Below are positions 59,256 to 64,000 of a DNA stretch of 64,000 bases, piece by piece; position 1 is the stretch's first letter, and each line of letters starts with the position of its first letter. The DNA is from Limnohabitans sp. Rim8 (lineage in GTDB: Bacteria > Pseudomonadota > Gammaproteobacteria > Burkholderiales > Burkholderiaceae_C): the NCBI RefSeq assembly GCF_945869175.1, contig NZ_CAMBNZ010000004.1, positions 1 to 64,000 on the forward strand, read 5' to 3'. The notes beneath the pieces were generated by a model. That model was given only the letters and a program-made list of their open reading frames with translations. It was not told where the DNA came from and made no database searches. The position numbers and the translations under genes are program-made.

Positions 59256-60440
59256 TCATTCAATGCCATGCATGCTCAGCATGATTTTCATTCGGTGCTG
59301 CGCCAAATCAGGATACTCCAGCAAGTTGGCAGCATCGGCCAATTTAAACAATTCAGCCAAATGAACCACAGAGCGCGTGCTTTGTTGTCCACCGACCATG
59401 GTGAAGTGCTTTTGGTGACCATTGAGCCACGCCATGAACACAACGCCTGTTTTGTAAAAGCGCGTAGGGGCTTTGAAAATATGACGCGACAGGGGCACTG
59501 TGGGCCCCAAAATGTCATGGAACTTTTCTAAATGACCTTGCGCCAGCTCACCCAGTGCCGCACTGGCCGCAGGGGCAATGGCGTCAAAAATACCCAGCAA
59601 GGCATCGCTTTGGCCCTGCACGATGTTCTCGCCGAATCCATCACCTGCAATCAACTCTGCATAGTTGAAATCATCACCGGTGTACATGCGAACATGGGCT
59701 GGCAAGCGACGCCGCATTTCAATTTCTTTGTCTTTGTTGAGCAAAGAAATCTTGATGCCGTCGACCTTGCTGGCATGCGCTTGAATGATGCCCAGCGCGG
59801 TGTCCATGGCTTCTTGAGTGTTTTGGCTACCCCAATAGCCTTTGAGTGCAGGGTCGAACATATCACCCAACCAATGCAAGATGACCGGTTGCTTGGCCTG
59901 ACTCAAAATTCGATCGTAAACACGCTCGTAATCGGCGGGTGATTTCGCCACCCGGGCCAGCGCACGGCTGGCCATCACAATCAGTTTACCGCCCAACTTT
60001 TCGATGGCGGCCATTTGAAACTCATAACCCTCCATGACTTCATCTACCGAACTGATGCCGTCCAGATTCAAGTGATCTGTGCCGCATCCGGAAGCCATAA
60101 AAGCACCTGGCACATCTCGTGCAGCATCCAGAGATCGGCCAATCAATTCAAGCGATGTGGGCCAATCCAATCCCATGCCGCGCTGTGCAGTGTCCATGGC
60201 TTCTGCCACACCCATGCCCAAGGACCACAGGTGTTGCCGATAAGCGATGGTGGCGTCCCAGTCGAGCGCACAATCTATCCAGGGGTCATGTGCGGCCAAA
60301 GGGTTGTTCACCACATGTGCTGCCGAATACGCTATTCGGTTGAACCTGACACCGGTTTGCGGCTTGACAGGGGAAGTCCCTACAAGCATATATTTCTCAA
60401 TTTGCCCTTGTGCATTGGGCAACTGTAGGTTGTGAGACAT
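59256..60440 (-). CDS. DUF993 family protein (dihydrodipicolinate-synthase-like)
   Basis: 394 aa from ATG 60440 (MSHNLQLPNAQG). The region GYEFQMAAIEKLGGKLIVMASRALARVAKSPADY, then VDGIKISLLNKDKEI with a lysine at the position of a Schiff-base residue, suggests an aldolase-type TIM barrel as in the DUF993 group. Function not established. Its operon partners (Gfo/Idh/MocA, SDR, isomerase) suggest cleavage of an oxidised sugar. Confidence 0.72.
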   Translation of the reverse strand: MSHNLQLPNAQGQIEKYMLVGTSPVKPQTGVRFNRIAYSAAHVVNNPLAAHDPWIDCALDWDATIAYRQHLWSLGMGVAEAMDTAQRGMGLDWPTSLELIGRSLDAARDVPGAFMASGCGTDHLNLDGISSVDEVMEGYEFQMAAIEKLGGKLIVMASRALARVAKSPADYERVYDRILSQAKQPVILHWLGDMFDPALKGYWGSQNTQEAMDTALGIIQAHASKVDGIKISLLNKDKEIEMRRRLPAHVRMYTGDDFNYAELIAGDGFGENIVQGQSDALLGIFDAIAPAASAALGELAQGHLEKFHDILGPTVPLSRHIFKAPTRFYKTGVVFMAWLNGHQKHFTMVGGQQSTRSVVHLAELFKLADAANLLEYPDLAQHRMKIMLSMHGIE

Positions 60441-60448
60441 TGCGATCC

Positions 60449-61612
60449 TCAGATGTTCAAAGGTGCAACATCCACCCAACGACGTTCCTGCCAAGACTGC
60501 ATTGCTGCCTCAACCAATTGAACGCCCTTGGCACCTTCAGGCAATGTCCAACGGTAGGGCTCGTTCTCGACAATGTGGCGAATGAAATGTTCCCATTGAA
60601 TTTTGAAACCGTTGTCGTAAAACTGGGTATCTGGAACTTCTTGCCACTGGTCTGTGAATGACATCGTTTGCTTCACATCGGGGTTCCAGACAGGGCGAGG
60701 CGTGTTGACTCGGCTTTGCGCTTTGCACGATTGCAAACCTGCCACTGCAGAACCATGCGTGCCGTCCACATGGAAAGTCACCAAGTCCTCACGGTTGACG
60801 CGCGTCGTCCATGAACTGTTGACTTGTGCCACCACATGTTCGCCTTGATGGCCTTTGAGCTCGAAAGTGGCGTAAGCAGCATCATCGGCTGTGCATTCAT
60901 ACGGCTTGTTGGCTTCATCCCAGCGTGTTGGAATGTGCGTTGCGCCCAAACAAGAAACCGATTGAACTTCACCAAACAGGTTGTCCAGAACATAACGCCA
61001 GTGGCACACCATGTCCAAAATAATGCCGCCACCGTCTTCTTTGCGGTAATTCCAACTGGGTCGTTGAATTGGCTGAAGGTCACCTTCAAAGACCCAGTAG
61101 CCAAATTCAATGCGCACACTGAGCATCTTGCCGAAGAAGCCGGCCTTCCGAAGCATGTCGAGCTTGCGCAATCCTGGCAAAAACAACTTGTCTTGAACTG
61201 CACCGTGTTTAACGCCTGACTTCTCAGCCAAGCGCGCAATTTCAACGGCTTCATTCAAATTGGTGGCGATGGGTTTTTCGCAGTAGACATGCTTGCCTGC
61301 ATGAATGGCTTTCGCCAGCAAGGTGGGGCGCATTTGCGTGGTCCCCGCATCAAAGAACACCGTGTCCTCTTTGTTGGCCAGTGCTTTGTCCAAGTCCGTG
61401 CCAAAACGACCGATGCCGTTGGCTTGAGCCAAGGCTTCTATTTTGTCTGCATTGCGTCCAATCAAAATAGGATCGGGCATGATTTTGTCACCGTTGGACA
61501 AAGTGACACCCCCTTGATTCCGAATAGCGACGATGGACCGAATCAAATGTTGATTCATACCCATGCGGCCAGTCACCCCGTGCATGATGATGCCAAGTCT
61601 CTGTGTCGACAT
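60449..61612 (-). CDS. Gfo/Idh/MocA family oxidoreductase
   Basis: 387 aa with an N-terminal NAD-binding half (RLGIIMHGVTGRMGMNQH; a G-x-x-G-R-M variant of the Rossmann motif) and the family motif HVYCEKPIATNLNEAVEIARLA, where EKP carries the catalytic lysine. A C-terminal half includes SWNYRKEDGGGIILDMVCHWRY (His of the active site). Likely a sugar or sugar-acid dehydrogenase. Located 8 bp before the DUF993 gene. Confidence 0.85.
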   Translation of the reverse strand: MSTQRLGIIMHGVTGRMGMNQHLIRSIVAIRNQGGVTLSNGDKIMPDPILIGRNADKIEALAQANGIGRFGTDLDKALANKEDTVFFDAGTTQMRPTLLAKAIHAGKHVYCEKPIATNLNEAVEIARLAEKSGVKHGAVQDKLFLPGLRKLDMLRKAGFFGKMLSVRIEFGYWVFEGDLQPIQRPSWNYRKEDGGGIILDMVCHWRYVLDNLFGEVQSVSCLGATHIPTRWDEANKPYECTADDAAYATFELKGHQGEHVVAQVNSSWTTRVNREDLVTFHVDGTHGSAVAGLQSCKAQSRVNTPRPVWNPDVKQTMSFTDQWQEVPDTQFYDNGFKIQWEHFIRHIVENEPYRWTLPEGAKGVQLVEAAMQSWQERRWVDVAPLNI

Positions 61613-61657
61613 GAATATCTCTTTGAAGGAATGGGTCTTGAAAATGTGGTTTGCGCA

Positions 61658-62638
61658 TCAAGGCGCTGGTGAAAGTCCTGCAGCTTTGACCAATACCGCA
61701 TTGCTTTTGATTTCGTCTCGGATGTAAGCATCAAATTGCTCGGGCTTCATGGTCCAAGCATCGGCACCCAATGCTGTGAATCGTTCTTTCACTTCAGGCG
61801 TCGCCAGTGCTTTCACCACTTCGTCATTCAAACGATTGACAACCTCACGAGGTGTTTTGGCAGGCACCATCATCCCGATCCAGAAGTTGAATTCAGATCC
61901 AGGCACACCGGCTTCTGCCGTGGTGGGCACTTGCGGTAAAGCGCTGGCACGTTTTGATGAGCCAACAGCCAAAGGGACCAATTGGCCATTGCGAATTTGA
62001 CCAATCACAGGGGCAATGGGAGAGAAGTAGTAATCGACACGCCCCGCCATGATTTCAGTGACCGCTTCGCTTGAGCCTTTGAAAGGAATGTTGGTCGCTT
62101 CAATTTTTGCTGCCAACTTGAATTTTTCAGCGTTCAAGTGCGTTGCACTGCCCTGCCCTGCAGAGGCAAAGTTCATGCTGCCTGGCTTTGCGCGAGCTGC
62201 TGCCAAGAGCTCTTGCAAACTCTTGATGTTTTTAGAGGGTGACATCACCAGCACATTCGGTGTACTGGAAATCGGTGTGACACCTGCAAAATCAGCCAAC
62301 GTATCAAAGGGCAACTTGGCAAACGTTGATGGACTGACCGTGTGCGAAGACGAGTGAACCATGATGGTGTATCCATCAGCAGGTGCAGTTGCTACCGCTT
62401 GTTGCCCGATGGTGCCACTGGCACCCCCGCGGTTGTCAATCACCAAAGGCTGTCCCATACTTTGGCTCATTTTGTCGGCTATGGCGCGCGCAATGATGTC
62501 CGTTGTGCTGCCAGAAGGGAAAGGCACGACCACTTTAATGGGTTTACTGGGGTACCCAGTTTGCGCGAAAACTGAGCCACAAGCCAATGCTGTCACCGAT
62601 GCCATGAAAGCTACTGCAAAGCGGTGCGAACAAGTCAT
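61658..62638 (-). CDS. Bug-family tripartite tricarboxylate transporter receptor
   Basis: 326 aa from ATG 62638, with signal peptide MTCSHRFAVAFMASVTALACGSVFAQ and hallmarks YPSKPIKVVVPFPSGSTTDIIARAIA and VIDNRGGASGTIGQQAV. It is clearly diverged from the second receptor in the operon (58240-59223), so the two may bind different substrates. First gene after the TetR regulator. Confidence 0.88.
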   Translation of the reverse strand: MTCSHRFAVAFMASVTALACGSVFAQTGYPSKPIKVVVPFPSGSTTDIIARAIADKMSQSMGQPLVIDNRGGASGTIGQQAVATAPADGYTIMVHSSSHTVSPSTFAKLPFDTLADFAGVTPISSTPNVLVMSPSKNIKSLQELLAAARAKPGSMNFASAGQGSATHLNAEKFKLAAKIEATNIPFKGSSEAVTEIMAGRVDYYFSPIAPVIGQIRNGQLVPLAVGSSKRASALPQVPTTAEAGVPGSEFNFWIGMMVPAKTPREVVNRLNDEVVKALATPEVKERFTALGADAWTMKPEQFDAYIRDEIKSNAVLVKAAGLSPAP

Positions 62639-62718
62639 AAAGCCTCCTCCATCTGAGTCAATGTTGGCAAACCAAGCAGACACCGTTTGCATCAGGTATC
62701 GGGTCAGCAAGCCGATTA

Positions 62719-62736
62719 ATTCACTAAAAAGTGAAT
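62719..62736. promoter_or_regulatory. palindrome upstream of the catabolic operon
   Basis: ATTCACT and AGTGAAT flank AAAA, an 18-bp perfect inverted repeat 81 bp upstream of the first receptor gene, between it and the TetR gene. It is a plausible operator for the operon. It differs from the palindrome in front of the TetR gene, so either TetR recognises only one of them or a second regulator is involved. Confidence 0.45.
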
Positions 62737-62785
62737 AAATGAATTTTAGGAACGACTTTGCATGAGCGTCAATCGGGATTTAAGT

Positions 62786-63433
62786 TTAGTTTCTCAGGAC
62801 ATACCCTAGGATCACTTCACACATGTGCGACAGTCGCTCACTCTTGGCTTTAGGGGTCATCAAGTCGCGGCCAAAAATGGCGGACAAGCTTGAATTGTTG
62901 GACAAATAAAAATACGAAAGTGCCGCGATGGAAACGTAAAGCTGCACTGGGTCAATGCCCCCCCGAAACTCTCCCGACAAACGCCCCCTCTCCAAGATCT
63001 CACCCAACAACTCAATCAAAGGGGAGTTCAGCGCTCTGGCGTTGGTAGACTCCTGAATATGCCTGGCTTTGTGGAGGTTTGCACTGTTGAGGAGGGTTAA
63101 AAACTCCGGATGCTCCAAATAGTAATTCCAGGTGAATTCAACCAAAGTCCGGATGGCAGCAGAAGGCTCTAGCGCTTGTAAATGGAGCTTCTTTTCACTC
63201 TCGCGTATTTGCTCATAGGCGCTTTCGAGCACAGCTTGAAACAGACTGTCTTTGTCCGAAAAATAGTAGTAGATCAAACGCTTGTTCAGCTTGGATCTTT
63301 CTGCGATTCGGTCTATGCGGGCACCACCCAAACCGAAGCTTGCGAACTCCTCGAGGGCTGCAACGAGGATGATGGCGCGAGACCTTTCGGCGTCGCGAGT
63401 TTTGGCAACAGAAATTGATGGGGAGACGCTCAT
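62786..63433 (-). CDS. TetR-family transcriptional regulator
   Basis: 215 aa with an N-terminal HTH (EEFASFGLGGARIDRIAERSKLNKRLIYYYFSDKDSLFQAVLE) and an all-helical ligand domain. It resembles the RutR-like TetR subgroup in the IDRIAERS...RLIYYYF segment. ATG at 63433 gives a normal-length N-terminus. Likely the local regulator of the downstream receptor-dehydrogenase operon, 147 bp away. Confidence 0.85.
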   Translation of the reverse strand: MSVSPSISVAKTRDAERSRAIILVAALEEFASFGLGGARIDRIAERSKLNKRLIYYYFSDKDSLFQAVLESAYEQIRESEKKLHLQALEPSAAIRTLVEFTWNYYLEHPEFLTLLNSANLHKARHIQESTNARALNSPLIELLGEILERGRLSGEFRGGIDPVQLYVSIAALSYFYLSNNSSLSAIFGRDLMTPKAKSERLSHMCEVILGYVLRN

Positions 63434-63440
63434 TTCGAAA

Positions 63441-63462
63441 TAATTAACCAACACGTTAATTA
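63441..63462. promoter_or_regulatory. palindromic candidate operator in front of the TetR gene
   Basis: TAATTAAC and GTTAATTA are perfect 8-bp arms with a 6-bp spacer (CAACAC), located 8 bp upstream of the TetR start. The position suggests autoregulation. Confidence 0.6.
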
Positions 63463-63642
63463 AGTCAAGTGCTTGGCACCATTCCATCAGCGACTTGTGC
63501 GAATACCCATGACCAACGGCTGCTTAAGTCTAAAAAGGTGAGCGGGTACCCCCGTTCATCATTTGTCCATGACCCACATGGGAAAGACTTGGCGCTGTTC
63601 ACATGCGGTCTGCAGGACACAACTTGTCGCACGCCCATCAAA

Positions 63643-63675
63643 AAAGTCACCTTGCAGCGCCGTGCAAAGTGACTT
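63643..63675. repeat. stem-loop left of the tRNA fragment
   Basis: AAGTCAC-C-TTGCA pairs with TGCAA-A-GTGACTT across a 6-base loop, a 12-bp stem with one internal mismatch. It lies 13 bp from the tRNA fragment. Since that fragment is a duplicated tRNA 3' end, this may be the original transcription terminator of the tRNA gene. Confidence 0.5.
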
Positions 63676-63687
63676 GAAGGATTGAAA

Positions 63688-63732
63688 TGGTAGGGCGTGA
63701 CAGACTTGAACTGTCGACCAAAGGATTATGAG
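63688..63732 (-). tRNA. 45-bp 3' fragment of a CAU-anticodon tRNA (attachment-site remnant)
   Basis: On the minus strand the sequence reads CTCATAATCC (CAT anticodon with flanking bases), a T-arm GACAG-TTCAAGT-CTGTC, an acceptor 3' strand ACGCCCT, discriminator A, and encoded CCA. The 5' half (acceptor, D-arm, anticodon 5' stem) is absent: the bases to the right do not continue a tRNA. Such 3' fragments mark integration of phages or islands at tRNA genes. Could be tRNA-Met or tRNA-Ile2. Confidence 0.75.
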
Positions 63733-64000
63733 TAGCTTAAAGAAATAAAACCTCAATTAAATCAATAGGTTACAAGCGTTCTAGATCGGTGTGGAAGCAA
63801 ATGTGGAAGCAGCACTTATGATCATTTTTACTATGCCTGTCGCTGCCACATGCTGTTATCAGCATGGACGTTAGAGCAGCTCATTTGTTACTGCCTGTCA
63901 GCTTTAGGCTGGTTGCTGTCAGTTGGTTTCGAAGCGCCAATGACTGCTGTTACCGACACCAGTCATTGAGCAGCTGGCTGGCCTGTAAGATAGGCCATGA
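63733..64000. other. right-hand end of the window, no gene recognised
   Basis: 268 bp of lower-GC sequence with no convincing ORF, beginning immediately at the truncated tRNA fragment. A short direct repeat (GTGGAAGCA, two copies around 63792 and 63804) and a small hairpin CATGCTG/CAGCATG near 63850 are present. From the tRNA orientation, this would be inside an integrated element extending beyond the window. Confidence 0.4.

Noticed and set aside
63688-63732. A complete tRNA gene
   Set aside because: Only the 3' half is present; bases to the right do not form the D-arm or the 5' acceptor strand.

Overview
The window is a nearly complete photosynthesis gene cluster (PGC) of an aerobic anoxygenic purple bacterium, most likely a betaproteobacterium of the Burkholderiales (Rubrivivax/Rhodoferax/Limnohabitans-like). 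Supporting this are proteobacterial bacteriochlorophyll a genes, a type-2 reaction centre with a tetraheme PufC, a spheroidene/spheroidenone carotenoid set (crtE,F,C,D,A,I,B), a HiPIP, the O2-dependent cyclase acsF with no bchE in view, and high GC. Genus is inferred from gene content and order only.

Layout. (1) 1-153: the 3' end of hemE. (2) 7400-215 (minus): a complete cytochrome c maturation operon, ccmABCDEFGHI, with a PpsR-type box just upstream of ccmA. (3) 7.6-12.7 kb: HiPIP (minus), an NnrU-family membrane protein, then bchI-bchD-bchO (plus). (4) 21.0-12.7 kb (minus): a PpaA/AerR-like B12/SCHIC regulator, the repressor ppsR, then bchG-orf428-bchP, a 59-aa membrane protein, an alpha/beta-hydrolase, and a second AerR-like regulator. 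(5) 21.2-38.6 kb (plus): bchF-N-B-H-L-M-lhaA-puhA-puhB-puhC-acsF-puhE-crtI-crtB, ending in a stand-alone BLUF photoreceptor and a strong terminator. (6) 55.1-38.7 kb (minus), converging on that terminator: crtE-crtF-bchC-X-Y-Z-pufB-(74-aa ORF)-pufA-L-M-C-crtA-D-C-pucB-A-C and a 31-aa membrane peptide. This is a very long superoperon that includes the LH2 genes. (7) 55.2-55.6 kb: one or two small membrane-protein ORFs divergent from crtE. (8) 63.4-55.7 kb (minus): an unrelated catabolic cluster (TetR regulator, two Bug-type receptors, Gfo/Idh/MocA and DUF993 enzymes, SDR, 3-hydroxyisobutyrate-dehydrogenase-like protein, sugar-phosphate isomerase). (9) 63688-63732: a 45-bp 3' tRNA fragment that looks like an attachment-site scar.

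How it works together. BchHDI, M, AcsF, LNB, F, XYZ, C, G and P take protoporphyrin IX to phytylated BChl a. The Crt enzymes make spheroidene and spheroidenone. PufLM-PuhA-PufC with PufBA form the RC-LH1 core, and PucBA form a peripheral LH2 whose alpha subunit has Phe44-Leu45, a blue-shifted (B800-820-like) signature. HiPIP and PufC supply electrons, and the Ccm system attaches the c-type hemes. Regulation appears to centre on PpsR. Boxes of the form TGT-N12-ACA, often in pairs or triplets 23-26 bp apart, lie at the crtE, bchC, bchF, bchG, bchI, nnrU and ccmA promoters. Two SCHIC/B12-type antirepressor-like proteins and a BLUF protein are plausible light/redox inputs.

The most interesting points are the membrane-protein ORF inserted between pufB and pufA, the LH2-alpha Phe-Leu pair, the separately encoded BLUF and SCHIC modules, the PpsR box at ccmA, the triple 26-bp-phased boxes at crtE, and the crtD/crtC junction, where the conserved CrtC N-terminus lies upstream of any nearby start codon.
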